Assembly (NCBI RefSeq): GCF_964340395.1
Contig: NC_135557.1
Span: 6,471,216 to 6,535,215, forward strand
DNA from: Glandiceps talaboti
Taxonomy: Eukaryota > Hemichordata > Enteropneusta > Spengelidae
DNA: 64,000 nucleotides
Direction: 5' to 3'
Shown here piece after piece: positions 51,617 to 64,000 of this stretch. The notes below the pieces were generated by a model. The model was not told the DNA's origin and ran no database searches. It was given only the letters and a program-made list of their open reading frames with translations. Numbering within the stretch: the first letter of the stretch is position 1; every line of letters starts with the position of its first letter. A program made the translations under genes and the position numbers.

Positions 51617-54600
51617 CATATCTGTAATGTGGTTCTTAAAAGAGCATTCGTACCAATGCACTATTCTTTGCTTGTCTAGTGGCCTGATTGAGATTCAGTT
51701 CATGTCTGGAACTAGTTCCGGTATCATTCTAATTCATGTATCGAATTAATTAATTCAAGTCGGCCTTTTACTGAATATAACATTACCTTTAAAATATGTT
51801 GACAACACACATTCTTTTTATAGACAATGAATTCATGATGTCTCTTCGATTTGATTGAATCACAGTTATTCTTTAAAGACGCAACTACAAGGTCTTTAGC
51901 TTGTGTGTCAATTTGGTTTTAAAAATAAAAAGTGACATTTGGTTTAATATTTAGTAAAATTAATCTGAGCACTATTAGTAACTGACAGAACACTTACTTA
52001 GTAGGCTAGCATAATAATATATTTACACATTGAATTTTTTTAACACTTTTTTTTTATTCCTCGTGTTTGACGAGTGTGTGAGCGACGCCCCATGGTATTT
52101 ATATTTTATAGTCTAAGACCAAATGCTTACGACAGTGTATTTATAAGGAAAATACAAGATACATGGGTCACTCAAAATGTCCATAAATGTTAAAACCCAA
52201 TTCAATACTCTATTCCATAATTGCATTTTTGTTTCCATAGTAACGCTCTCTGATTTTATTAATCATAAATAAACAACTTAGTTTTTTATGAGGTAATTGT
52301 AACCGGTTCGATGAGGATGAATAACAACATGTATCACGAATTAATTTTAAACATTTGATCATCTCCGTGTTAATCTTGGTATCACTTTGACAGTGTTCGA
52401 TGAAATAAATACATCAACATCATTTCATGAGATCGTACGAGTTCACGTCATATTATGACATTTCCAATTTCATGTTTTAACAGGTTTCTACAAGGTACAA
52501 TTTCAATGTGTGGGTGAACACATATTTCTACAACGCCACTCCCCCATTTCCTGTTCCCTCTCAGGTAACATGACATTTTGTTTTTAGCATTGTCGGGTTA
52601 CTTGCTACCTTTCCACCCTTGTAAAAAAGAGCAGTGCTACTTAGCATAATCGTTCATAACCATTCGCTGTGACAGACACTATGCATGATGACGTCTTACG
52701 TATTGACGATATATTACACTTAAAGAGACTGGTTAATTATGGTACATATACTAGTATACAATCATTGTGTCCAGGGGATTATTTCAAAATGATGGGTTTT
52801 ATTAAATCAGAACCCAGGGTCTTGTTGGTTTTGGTTCTCTACAAACGTCGCCATACCTCTTCGTTAGTGAGAACGATTGGTTGGTATTAATCACCTACAT
52901 GGGTGTTTGTGCCATTTCTGTTCCATGTTGATTTTGTTTGATTTTGTATTGTCATGTGTACTTGTTCGCTGTCTATATTTTATTCTATTTTATAGTTCTT
53001 TTTGTACCGATGCAAAGGTGAAAAAATAAATAAATAAATACGCGATATTTAATTAGTCTCTAATGCATGGTAACGATGTGAAAGGTCCAATTTGTTCACC
53101 TGTGCTGACGACTAACCACATATTGTTATAATGCCCATATTTTTTTAGATGAATTTTATTTATAATTATTTTTCATGCGCTTGGTCGGGAGAAATTACTT
53201 GGTCGAGAGAATGCATTTGCAATCGACACAGACATTGTCGCCCATTATACAGGCAACAACGGAGAGCGCCCTCGTTAGGTGAAGATCGATGTTCCTGGAG
53301 TGTCGGGCAACAGTAATACTAGAAGATAGAGTTTTGGCCAGGTGTCAAGGTGCCATATGAAAGGATGCAATTCCGGCAGAAGTTGTTGAAAACTGAGTAG
53401 CCATGACAGCTATCGTGGAATAGAGAGTTTGAGCTGCCATGATGGATAACAAGGTGCCGTTAGAAAGGCTGACTGCAGAGAACTACAAGTAATAGCAATG
53501 TTATGCGGGTTTCAATTTCGTTTATTATTTGCCTTGTAATCGGGTGTACATATCCCGGGTAGGTTGGGGATCACGAAAGCCGAGTTCAGTCGAGGATGAC
53601 AAGCTTTCCTGGCATTTGAGCAATGTTTTTGACAACTAACTTTCACTGGGGCTTGAAATAAACACAGATGTATAGCTAAATTTCTTGCATAAATCATGAA
53701 CTTGTAAGACTACCCTTACGGAAGGCATTCAGTTTTTTTTTTTTTTTTGCTCATTATGAAGCTTCATGGTATGTTCCGTCATTTGGTTGAGATTTATTGA
53801 AAATCGTTTATTTTTTCCATCAATAACTTTGAAAGGAAAACAATTACTTGAACTCTAACACGATGTGTTTCATATGGTTTCATTCCTGAATGTTTATGTA
53901 CAAGTATTTGCATACGTAAAGAAGACTGACAGCTACAGGTTTGTTGATTACAGAAGAGTTCTTTACATAAATTATGCAAAACAGACATTGCAAGAAGACT
54001 TCTGTGCAATGACTGACGTGACATAATCTCTCAGCTGGGTTGTTGTATAAAACCAGTTGTTAATTAAATAAAAAAGCATAAACTACCTCCTTGCATGTAA
54101 ACCACCAATTTCAACCCGGACATATGCACGGTGATTTTGACCAGTGCAAGCGGTTAAAAAGTTAAAGTACAGCCTACAGCATTCTACCCGACGGCGATCT
54201 TTTAGATGACGGTTTTCAAGTATCATGCATGTAAAAAAAATACAAATATAACTAATAACTAACAGTATTGCAGGTGAATTGTTTGAGCCGATCGAACATT
54301 TGATGTTTACATTAATAAAACGATTTTATCCGGGGCCTTAGCCAGCCTAGACAAGCTTTGAACTTTGTTGGTGGATTTTGACAACGTCCTCTTCACATAG
54401 TATATTATATTAATTAGGGTGAAAGTCATATAAATTGTGGCAACCAGACTCTAACGATCGGCTTATTACGGCTCGTTCCGTTTGAGATCTTTCAAGACTT
54501 ATTTATTTTTGTGTACGATGACACTGTCTAAACGACAAACCCGTCAAGAATTTGGCATCGAGCGATCCACAAGTCTATTAAAGTTATAAAACCGAGATTG

Positions 54601-56906
54601 TGAAGGTACACGTAGTTTAAGTAAATGATGTAATGTCAACTACGACTCCGGACGAGTATCACAAGGTGACTAGTCGTGAATGGCTGTTCTATAGACTGGA
54701 AGAAAATAGTTGACGTGAGTTCGTCAAGTACCATTATTTATAGTTTTGTAACACTCACTTACAATTTGTATAAAATTCCCGATGTTGTACGGTCGTGATG
54801 TGGGAATTTAATTTTAGGAAAATGTTCACTTTTGATTATGTGTTTTCAACGAAACACTAACAACAACTGCGTAGCAATGCCTAATACATGATCGTGAGCA
54901 GGAATATGGCTTCAAATCAGAACGTAGCCAATATATATGGAGTCTCCACCCTATTGAGGACTAATTAATATGTTGACATCTTTATTGCGGGAAACACACA
55001 GTCATGTTTCTATCTCTTGACAAGAGTATCTCCTTTCTTCGCGTTCCATGACCCTCCCAAATTACCACATTTTCTCCGTGTCTGTAGCAAAGGAGCTATA
55101 CATAATCAAATAGCAAGGTTCGTGTATGGTCTATGGTTAAATAAAGGAATTACAAGTCACAGCAAACAGCTGTCGTAGTCTATGTCGTATTTGAGAGGTT
55201 TTGTCGAGCTGAAAAGGCCCAATTATGCAAATGGGCCGTTTTCTAAACTCTTTATTTAGTACATGTTAGGAAGTTCAAAACTATTTAGCTTGGCGTCGGA
55301 CCGTCCAAGGTGTCTCAAATTTATAGACAGTGCTCAGAGACACTATGCCGACAAAAAAAGTTTGCTCCGGTTAGTAAAATGTACCAGGGAATGGAGAGAT
55401 ATCGCGTCGGTAAATGTAAAAGACGTTAATTTATGTATTATATACAAAAATACAACTTCAGTGATTGTTACGAGACTTTGAGGGACAAACCACGGTCCCT
55501 CTATCATACTAAGCAAATCCAATAAACCTTTTTTAGTTTAAGAACTAAACTTTCATTTACATTATACTATATTTGACTGTTTGTTAAAGTTAAATAATTT
55601 TAAGTGGAAATCGAAATAAAACGCAGTTTTTTTGGTATAAATCAGAGATGAACTTGAAAATGTAAAAAAGTCACAGTATAAAGACAGTATATCAAGGATA
55701 ATGCTAGGTGCATCTCACAATTTATATAATATAATATTAATGACAACATAATATTAATAAACAATTCAATGAATTGTGTTTGTTTCCATAGTAATACTCG
55801 CTGATTCCGTGAAACAGCAGAATAATAAAGTAAAAATTGAATAAAATATTACATTTGAGGCTAACTTTTTACAATGCCATGTTTCTACTATGGTAACCAT
55901 GACAACGATTCGATAAGGATGAATGATGAAATGTATCAGCTAAATTAATTTACAACAGACGATAAGCATCAATGATCAGTTATTCTCCGTAATAATCCAA
56001 GCATTACCTCGACAGTATTTGTACGATATCACAAAACCAGACTGTGTATAGAATCTCACTCGCAGGACACGATGTTTTTAACGTCTCTCACAACGTTTTT
56101 TGTAACGAATTACATGAAATAAAATACATATACTGATAGTGAACACACAAATAAAAGGAGGCATTTTATCTACACTATGAATACAAATGAACACCACTCA
56201 CATATTACCAACATCAGACTAGACACATAAGATTCATAACAATCCTGCAAGATTTATTACCAAGATATCGTTAAAACTAAATATAAAGTCAACGTGTATC
56301 AATCGTAGTAACTGTAAACTACCAAACTTAAAATCTTGTCAGTCGAAGATATGTAGAAGAAAGATTTAAGTTGTACACGACAATTTTTTTTTTGATGTAA
56401 CGAAGTCTCTAGATCTGCATCATGTGAACACGTACTGAAAGTTTAATGACAATATAAGTATAAACGATAGTTTCAAAATAACCCAGGGTTCAATTCGTTT
56501 GAGTAGTTAAGAAATACACTTTACAATGTTTAATTACTGGTATGGTATGTATTTTTATGATTCTATGGAAACATCAATGTACAGGTATTAAATGCAATGA
56601 ACCACTTTCAGAGAATGGAAAACAACACAAGAAATCACTAGGCTTATATCGTTCTGTTTAGCATAATTTTCTTGTAATTAATTGTTCGAAGTAGAATAAA
56701 AATAATGGCAGACATTTTACCATCGATGTATCATCTGTATTTGTATAGAATTACGAGATAAGAATGTCACAATACTCGTTGAAAAGCAAAGCATAATGAA
56801 GTGTAAACCAAACAGTAACTTTGCTATTGTAGAAATCTTCAACCGTAACAAGTTCTGAAGCGTTTAGTTTCCATATGAACTAGGCAGTGAATGGATAGTT
56901 TAACCG
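51617..56906. other. Mostly non-coding; one diverged dispersed repeat pair
   Basis: About 52120-52420 and 55670-56040 share blocks (GTTTCCATAGTAA, CGATTCGATAAGGATGAAT-like, ATGTATCA, CTCCGT, GACAGT), indicating two old copies of one repeat. The frame 55263-55481 (MLGSSKLFSLASDRPRCLKF onward) and the minus frame 53697-53512 have no known family. No exon supported. Confidence 0.4.
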
Positions 56907-57293
56907 TTGTTTCTGTTCAGGAGGCAATGGTGTTGTTTGTGGTTTGTAATCAGTCGTTGTATCTACTCTGGCATCTGTATTTACTCTTGGACAGTGTGTT
57001 TGCAAATAGGAAGATCCATTTTAGATGGAGATGACGACTTTTATCATATTATCTCATTGAATACAACTTATATTGGCGGGATCGATCCGAACTACTCTGC
57101 TAACCCTGACCTTCGTATGGGCCACAATTATCCCTCGCGTCGTACAAAGTTACTGTCAGCTGGCAATCGACGTACCTTCAAAAACTTTAGAGTTAACCTT
57201 TGGATTACCTTCAGCTATACTACTGTCAGGAATCTAACATTTCCACTTTTGCAGATAAGATTATATCCGACAATATGTCTATTTCGAGTGTAG
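56907..57293 (+). CDS. Unrecognised open frame, doubtful
   Basis: A 128-codon frame, GC-richer than its surroundings over about 57005-57260, reading RSILDGDDDFYHIISLN, YIGGIDPNYSANPDLRMG and RRTKLLSAGNRRTFKNFRVN. No family recognised. Its last codons run into a repeat shared with 61692-62045. Possibly an exon or a decayed mobile-element protein. Confidence 0.15.
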   Translation: MFLFRRQWCCLWFVISRCIYSGICIYSWTVCLQIGRSILDGDDDFYHIISLNTTYIGGIDPNYSANPDLRMGHNYPSRRTKLLSAGNRRTFKNFRVNLWITFSYTTVRNLTFPLLQIRLYPTICLFRV

Positions 57294-57560
57294 TGACTGG
57301 CATCAACAATTATGTCTAGACACGCTACCTATTGTCATTTAGTATTGTTGTGATGTAGATTGCCGCGGATATCTCAGTAGTGACGCTAATTAAATATGTA
57401 TGTTATATTATCTAATATAATTAGAACAGAAGAGTCATATAAGTTTATATATTTATATTTTGGGGAAACACTACTGGAGAGAGTGTTAGCCAAGGACAAT
57501 ACAATCTCAGTGTTATCTATCTACAGAAATAAAGTCGCATTGTTATGTTCAATATTTGGT
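57262..57560. repeat. Dispersed repeat S, copy 1
   Basis: Direct repeat of 61692-62045: shared GTCTATTTCGAGTGTAGTGA, TGTCTAGACACGCTA, GTGACGCTAATTAAATA and CTATCTACAGAAATA. It stops just before the element at 57575. Confidence 0.85.
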
Positions 57561-57574
57561 CCACAATGTACTTA

Positions 57575-60323
57575 GGGAGCGATCAGTTTTTACGGCCGGG
57601 GGTGGGCCGATGACTTTTTGTTCATGCTGTACTTAAAAATAGTGACCCCCCCCCCTGCAATTCATTCACAAAACAATCCACCCCCCCCCCCTGACAAATA
57701 ACATCTGTTGACAAGAAACACTCTTTTTGTTCTTGCAAAAGACACTCTATTCTCAAAGCATATTACCGCACACTGCATAGTTAATTTTACATGTTACATT
57801 TTCAGTAATTTTAAGTGTATCTGGAAATTGCTAACCAAAATCCATTGCTTCACATGTATAAAGCTCTTTAGATAGGAACCCTATGAGAAGTATGATTGTC
57901 TGTTCACTAACATACAAAATATTCATGGTTAAGTAACCAAAAGTTCTATGATATCTCTTAGATTGAGTGAACTATTAATATGTATTAATTCAGCTAATTA
58001 TCAAGTACAATATTATAAATGGAGTTAATATACTTGTAAACCAATGTCCATAACTGTCATACATAATGATGTACTTGCATCATATAATGAATTGTTTACA
58101 TCATATAAAGATATGTTCACATCATAAAGATGTGTTGTTTTCTTAAGACTTAACACAACTGCGGCTTTCCATACATGTACACGTTTGCACTCCTCAAGGC
58201 ACTTGTTTGTCCTGTTCATAATTGTTCAGTTTAATCATGGCACCGACTCAAAACTCCACCCACCCCCCCACCCCCCCACCCCCATTCATTGACCACACTG
58301 ATAATTTTGAAAGGTTTTGAATAATGAAATGTGATAAATGTCATTGGTTTCAAAATAGAAATTAAAAAATGTCATAAAAATGTTTTCTGTACTACAGCAG
58401 TTTCTAAACTAGATTACTAATTCAATTCACTTACTACTGGCTATGTTGTCCAGTATATTGCTGGCAACATGATAGCCTTGAAAATAAATACACTCTAATA
58501 CCGAGGAAATGTAACATTATGATCTGCTGACAAATTTTTACTCGCAGTATACAGTCACTCAATGTGGATACTAGATATTCCAGAGGAGATGTAAAATCTA
58601 AAATTGCACCATGTCAGTACTATAGAAGTTCTGGCTACAGTAAATATCCCTTTACTAAATCATCATCAAACAAGTCTGTGTTTATTACTTTGTTTATCAG
58701 TCATTCACATAATATATATTCTCTGAGAATCCGATTAATATTGTATTCACCTTGGAATATATTTCTTTCTTGGTAGTTTATGGTGTAAAACAATAGCAAG
58801 ACAAAAGGGGGTTTCACATGTAGCCTGGTAACGTATTAAACTTGGTGATGGTCACAGGTATCAGAGAAGAAGTGAAACACAAACACAAACACAAACACAA
58901 ACACAAACATAAACACAAACACAAACACAAACACAAACACAAACACAAACACAGAAAAGTTATTTTTGATAAGACATGTAGTTCGTACTATAGCTATGCC
59001 AAGTAACAGTTCAATAGTTTGTACATGTATGATAAATCAAAATATCAGGGATGAGATCAGTAGGTAAAAAAACTAATTCTTTTAGTAAGGCCTCGGAACC
59101 CCTTCCTCACCCCTTCTAACTAAATTGGTAAAATTGTTGCACACAGTACAATCAATTTCAAATCAGTATGTAGTATCATGTAGTGCTATTAATACAAAGC
59201 CAGTATGTAGTGAGGAAAAAATAGCCTTTTTATTGGCACAATAATGTATTTTAGGGCCATGCATAACAAATTTTTTTCTCATTTTTCAATTGACATTTTT
59301 AGAAATGTCTGTATTGGGGTACAAAACAGATTTCATTATAAAATACCCCCTCTCACCCAACCCCTCACTAAAAGAATGTAGTTTTTACCCTACATTGAAC
59401 TATTGATCTCAACCATAAACCAATTCTAATGGAGATGATCGTAGTTATCATACATTATATGTACAAAAATATATAGGAACTAGACTAACTATATACATGG
59501 ACATTGAATATCCACTATCTAGACACAGGCTGGGTCAGGCACTTTCAGTCACAGTGTTTGCCACATATTATTTCAAAGTGTCCTAAATTGGTTATGTTTG
59601 TGCACAATTCAACATGTTCAGGTCAATGGAGGAACAGATTTTAGAGCTAGTAAATCTTAAGGTATTTCATATCTTATGTTTTACATGTACAGCTACACAT
59701 GCAAGTTTTTGTACCACAAGATGACACAATGCAACTCATGGCGTGCAATAGCGAGAAGTCAATTTTCTAACAAATAACTGTTGCTTAAAGGTGGCCATGG
59801 TGCAGTGTTGTGATGCCATACCATATGTATTGGATGTATCACGAGACAGAGTTTATGTAATATTTGAATGTATATTTATAGCTATTTGTTTATGGTTTAT
59901 TTTATGCACATACATTTTTTGTGTTAATAGCTTGCACAGCACCCACAATTGGCAGCATAGCGGCTCAATGATTAGTATGCATGCGCGTCCTATATACTAT
60001 GCGATAATTTTTGGGTGGTTTTAGCCAAGGATGCATTGCGGTACAATGACTATGCATGCACGTTCTACGTACGATGTGCAATCTTCACGCCAAGGGCACT
60101 ATCTATGATATCATTGTGAGGCAGCCAATCACAATGAATCTACCCAGCTGTGCATGCTTAGGGGCTTTGGCCTAGTTATGATATTAAATGTATGGACATT
60201 GAAGTACAGCTTTATTCACCTTTATTCACCTTGTAAAAATGATGACCCCCCTTCTTTGAGTCCCAAATTGAGGTGCCCCCCTCTGATTTAACCCCCCCCC
60301 GGTCGTAAAAACTGATCGCTCCC
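57575..60323. mobile_element. 2.75-kb element with inverted ends and TTA target duplication
   Basis: Left end GGGAGCGATCAGTTTTTACG at 57575 and the matching reverse complement CGTAAAAACTGATCGCTCCC at 60304-60323. Both continue into GGCCGGGGG or GACCGGGGG-type G-rich sequence. TTA flanks both sides (57572-57574 and 60324-60326). C-rich blocks next to CACCTT/TGACCC motifs recur near both ends. No transposase frame was seen, so it is probably non-autonomous or decayed. The interior includes a hexanucleotide microsatellite at 58874-58954. Confidence 0.72.
58874..58954. repeat. (CAAACA)n microsatellite
   Basis: About 13 hexamers, one with a TAAACA variant. Confidence 0.95.
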
Positions 60324-60326
60324 TTA

Positions 60327-61067
60327 AATACATTTAACTATTTGATATGGTGGAGATCAGAACCCGATGTAAATGTGGCCAATTGGTACTGGCCAGCCTC
60401 TTGCCTGCTAATTGCCTTTCCCCGAAGTAAAGCTAGCGAGTCACCATAAATAAAAGCTAACTTCCTGGAGAAGAAAAAGGTGATACCAACTTCTACACGA
60501 TTCTAGTAATATGGGACTCAAGGGAATGCCTGCAAAGAAATTACCCAGGATGTCAATAGGAAAAAGTACTTCCCTTGTCTAGAAATAGAACCGACAAGGA
60601 TGCCACGTCAATGGAGGATTTGTGACCATGAATGTCTTCAAAATACCAAAGTTTGGAACTGTGAGATAGAACCAAACGAAATGTCAAGCTATATAAGACT
60701 GACGACAGAGTTGAAATTCCAAAACCCAACTGTTAACAAGTAAGAACCATGAAAAGAGAATTGAAGACAAAATTTAGGAACAGTATTAAAGAAATGGAAT
60801 GACAGAGTGAACTATTGTATGTGAAAAGTGAATTATTACATGAACTCTGACCTTATTTAACCATACGGCATTTAATTTGTTATTATGGTATTTTGTCAAT
60901 CCAATGACTTTAACTCATAGAAAACTATTTCTGCATAACGTTTAGACAAGACATTTTCTGTCTGACTTTGCTTTTCATATTCATGTTCGACAACATTATG
61001 CGGAGGTCTCGTGGTCACTTAAATTAGATGGATTAGTATGGCGTCTGAACTTAAGAGACGAGATATC
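60327..61067. other. Non-coding sequence
   Basis: No gene or repeat recognised. Confidence 0.5.
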
Positions 61068-61070
61068 TTA

Positions 61071-61438
61071 GGCCAAATAAAAAAAGTTGTCTGATTCCGG
61101 TTACCCGACCCCACCTAGTTTTTCACGCCGACCCTAAATTTGTTTACGTATTCGAGAAAATAATAAAATTGCGAAAATCGTGAAGTCTCGCAAGAAATGG
61201 TGGGTGCAGAAACTGACATCAACTTAAAAAGACAATATAAAAATATTCTTCCAATCTGTAATGGCTGTACCTCTGATAGAAAGGCATAAACAACACAGAG
61301 ACCATTTGAAAAAACAATGGAAAAGCTGAACTAGACACTCACACATGAAAAAAATATATAATAAAATAAAATAAAAAATTTACCCACCCCACGTATTTTA
61401 ATATTTAATGTAATCGGAACCACATATTGTTTTACGCC
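61071..61438. mobile_element. MITE-H copy 2 (368 bp), TTA target duplication
   Basis: Co-linear with 47192-47569. Starts GGCCAAATAAAAAA, ends TTGTTTTACGCC. TTA at 61068-61070 and 61439-61441. Confidence 0.78.
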
Positions 61439-61441
61439 TTA

Positions 61442-61691
61442 TCTACGAATATTCTACTTCTAGCCGTCAAATGCTTTCTTCGTGAGGATTGGGAATGGAG
61501 TTGGGACTTGGGAGTGATGTTTAATTCTATGATGTCCCTCGTCACATCGATTTCTTTATGTTTTAATTATTTCAAATAAATTTGAGAACAAAACTCATTT
61601 ATTTATTTATATGGATTGAGACAAGCCTTTAGACAGGTATAATAGTACCATTAATCTATAATTTCTACTTTAGCCGGTAAATGTATTTCCG
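61442..61691. other. Non-coding sequence
   Basis: No feature recognised. Confidence 0.5.
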
Positions 61692-62045
61692 ACATAATGT
61701 GTCTATTTCGAGTGTAGTGACTGGCATCTACAGTCATGTCTAGACACGCTATGTATTGTTGTGATGTAGATTGCCTGTATATCTCAAAAGTGACGCTAAT
61801 TAAATACGTATTTTATATTGTTTAATGTATTGAGAACAAAAGTGTCGTATAAGTTTATAGTTGCAGTTCCTGTGTTTTGGGAACACTGGCGAGAGCGTTA
61901 GCTAGAGACGGACTTGAGGATTTTGTAACTGCATTACTTCATCTAGTACTATAAAGTTACAAAATCCTCAATTTTGCCTCGTCCGATCTCAGAGCGCTGT
62001 CTATCTACAGAAATATAGTCACATTGTTATGCTCTATTCTGGCTA
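61692..62045. repeat. Dispersed repeat S, copy 2, with a small foldback insert
   Basis: Partner of 57262-57560. It is interrupted by a 58-bp foldback at 61914-61971. Confidence 0.85.
61914..61971. mobile_element. 58-bp foldback element with perfect 16-bp inverted ends
   Basis: Ends TTGAGGATTTTGTAAC and GTTACAAAATCCTCAA enclose 26 bp. It is absent from the matching place in copy 1 (near 57500). The right half recurs at about 62199-62239 without the left arm. Confidence 0.75.
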
Positions 62046-62239
62046 CTAGGTGCGTCAATACGTCCTACTACTTGATACAACTAACACGAGCAGCAAAGCG
62101 TTAGAAACGAATAAATGTCCGTTTGACAATATCAATCAATATCAATATCAATCCATCTCGATTTTTCACCCGTCATGATTAGCATTCGTCAACGATATGC
62201 ATTACTTCATCTAGAACTATAAAGTTACAAAATCCTCAA

Positions 62240-63350
62240 TTTTACTGTGTGTACTCCACTTCTAATGTCGTACAATGTTCACCATTGCGATAAGCGTAAT
62301 GTACTTTTAACATCAATTGTGTCACAGTACGTTGGTTTGGACAATACCAGCAGCGTACAATACCAGCGGCTTAAACTACGATCGGGCGTATTATTGGAAA
62401 CACACAATTATTTTACTCATTTTGCGTTAGTTGCAGTTAGTTCGATAACTGTCACCGACTGTCTAGGGTATTTTCGTCAGGTCTGTTATCCGAATGTATA
62501 GAGACGAAGTTTTTAGCAGAATACAGTATAACACACAATGTCGTCTGAATACCATGCGAAAAGTGCGATCGCATTGATAAGAATTCTCTGTTGACCTCTA
62601 GGGTACATTGTAGTAGCATCCTGAAACAGACATGAAATGATCTACCAACCCACCCTGTTTTGAAATTGGGCATTATCATATCGGAACCACACTATTTTCG
62701 CCAAAAATTGAACGTTGAATGATAACATTCTTTGCCTTCAGTGAATTTGTTTCGAAACTGTTTATACCTAAACATTCACGTCATATTTATCTCCCTCTGA
62801 GTTCATTGTCGAACATAAATCTAGCAAATTATGTGAATATTCATATATTTTCACATGTTACACGTCCTCTGTTTTCCTGACTACCTTTAAAAAACATTTG
62901 CCTAAAATGCTGATTTGGCTAATTTTGACTACTACAGTGGAACGGAAATATGGTCTGCTTTGTCTGTGCTCGGGAGCCAAGTTTGAAATGTTGGTCTTTC
63001 GCTCCGCATTATGCTATCGAAGCTTTCCAACTGAGTTTTACATTTTCTCATTTTTTTCAGTTGTTCGTCGGCAGTAGCTGTCCATGCTTATTAATCTTAC
63101 CTTTACATTCTTTACCTGTTTTCTGCAGGTTAACATATTTGAATTAAGTTTCATTATCCACTAGCTTTCTTGATTGCAGGTAGACAGAATGTCCTAACAA
63201 TCCTCTCGCCAAACTTGTGATTAAATATTAAACTAGGTAGACACATAGACTAGGTGTTGTAAAAATCCTTAGAATGCATGTTCCCTGGCCTAAACTCAGT
63301 GATTCTAATTGACACAATGTGGGAACTAATCCCTAAGAAATCGTGATCAC
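62240..63350. other. Non-coding sequence
   Basis: Short frames at 62247-62501, 62679-62452 and 62950-63147 have no recognised domain. Confidence 0.45.
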
Positions 63351-63353
63351 TTA

Positions 63354-63737
63354 GTCCTAAAAAAATATTTTTTTCCAGTTACCTCACCTAGTTTTTCACT
63401 GCCGACCCTAGCATTTTTACATGGGCCTTTTTAGGCCTTAAGAAGTATTAAGTTAAACTTAAATGTTTTTAACTATTCCAGAAAAACATTAAATAGCGAA
63501 AATTGTGAAGTCTCTCGAGAAATAGCGAACGCGGAAACTAACATCAACTTCAAAAGACATTATAAAATTGTTCTTCCAATCGGTAATGGCTGTACATCTG
63601 ATAGGAAGAAAGCAATAACACGTGGACCATATGGAAAACAATGGAACAGATAACTACCTGAACAAGACACTCTAAATCTACCTACCCCACCTATTCTAAA
63701 ATTGATCGTATTCGAAACCACACAATTTGCTTAGACC
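63354..63737. mobile_element. MITE-H copy 3 (384 bp), diverged, TTA target duplication
   Basis: Co-linear with copies 1 and 2 (CTAGTTTTTCAC, GTGAAGTCTC, AATGGCTGTAC, CTACCTACCC blocks) but with about 65 bp extra near 63410-63475. TTA at 63351-63353 and 63738-63740. Confidence 0.72.
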
Positions 63738-63740
63738 TTA

Positions 63741-64000
63741 GGAATCAAATACTAACTTATTTGTTTTGACTATATGTCGTCAGAAAGCCATAATAACAGT
63801 GATCAGTGGATTTATTTGCAATTTTATTTTTTTTTTTAAAGTGTTAAGTCTACGCAATAGGGAAATCCATTCATACAGATATTGAATTATCATATCTCAT
63901 TATAATCTAATATTTTATTCATACAACTAAGTATGTTTGTTTTCATCTATTACTATATCTTTTCCAGTTTAATCAGCAAACATTTATAAAGGTTTCCTAT
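63741..64000. other. Non-coding sequence to the window end
   Basis: AT-rich, no feature. Confidence 0.5.

Noticed and set aside
50660-51679. 339-codon plus-strand frame and 283-codon minus-strand frame
   Set aside because: Both fall on a 33-bp tandem array, have no splice sites, start context or known domain, and are explained by a period divisible by three.
62247-63147. Three short frames near the window end
   Set aside because: Each is under 90 codons with no domain or splice evidence.

Overview
The window looks like nuclear DNA of a marine invertebrate animal. It has AT-rich intergenic sequence, GT-AG introns, many long microsatellites, several satellite arrays, and decayed copies of BEL/Pao, LINE, SINE, DDE-integrase and MITE families. 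A C-type lectin plus HYR (hyalin repeat) protein is typical of amphioxus, hemichordates and echinoderms. The species cannot be fixed from sequence alone, and nothing bacterial is present.

Gene content is thin. The best host gene lies on the minus strand. A C-type-lectin-like domain (CTLD) is split over exons at 47899-48193 and 35762-35847, followed by a HYR exon at 3641-3871. Exon phases match at both joins (2/2, then 1/1). If they form one gene, its introns are about 12 kb and 32 kb, and most of the window lies inside it. A plus-strand exon at 13130-13306 encodes a UBZ-type C2HC zinc finger. A minus-strand gene of the HTH plus DDE integrase type commonly seen in aquatic animals is spread over 32694-32011, 30465-30337 and perhaps 15316-15107; it carries a nonsense codon and frameshifts.

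Layout: 1-926, 45-bp satellite. 3.6 kb, HYR exon. 4.9-10.3 kb, a LINE whose reverse transcriptase is cut in two by a 4.3-kb insert with inverted-repeat ends; the insert holds a BEL/Pao remnant, which in turn carries a SINE fragment and a Mutator-type MITE. 12.2 kb, 21-bp satellite. 13-15 kb, exons. 16.2-30.26 kb, a 60-bp satellite of about 234 units with higher-order structure. 30.3-33.3 kb, integrase gene and an inverted copy of the 21-bp satellite. 33.6-34.3 kb, microsatellites. 35.8 kb, CTLD exon. 36.5 kb, a 738-bp repeat also found at 6.35 kb. 42 kb, an intact Mutator-type MITE. 43.4-43.6 kb, a near-perfect 188-bp palindrome between two (TA)n tracts that encodes a hammerhead ribozyme. 44.1-46.7 kb, a CR1/L2-type LINE. 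47.2, 61.1 and 63.4 kb, three copies of a MITE with TTA target duplications. 47.9 kb, CTLD exon. 48.5 kb, tRNA-derived SINE. 50.6-51.6 kb, 33-bp satellite. 57.6-60.3 kb, a 2.75-kb element with inverted ends.

The strongest unusual signals are the hammerhead ribozyme in the palindrome; the Mutator-type MITE whose filler DNA matches two sites within 5 kb; the 14-kb satellite inside an intron; and the phase-matched lectin-HYR gene stretched over 44.5 kb. All long open frames inside the satellites come from repeat units whose length is a multiple of three, and are not taken as genes.
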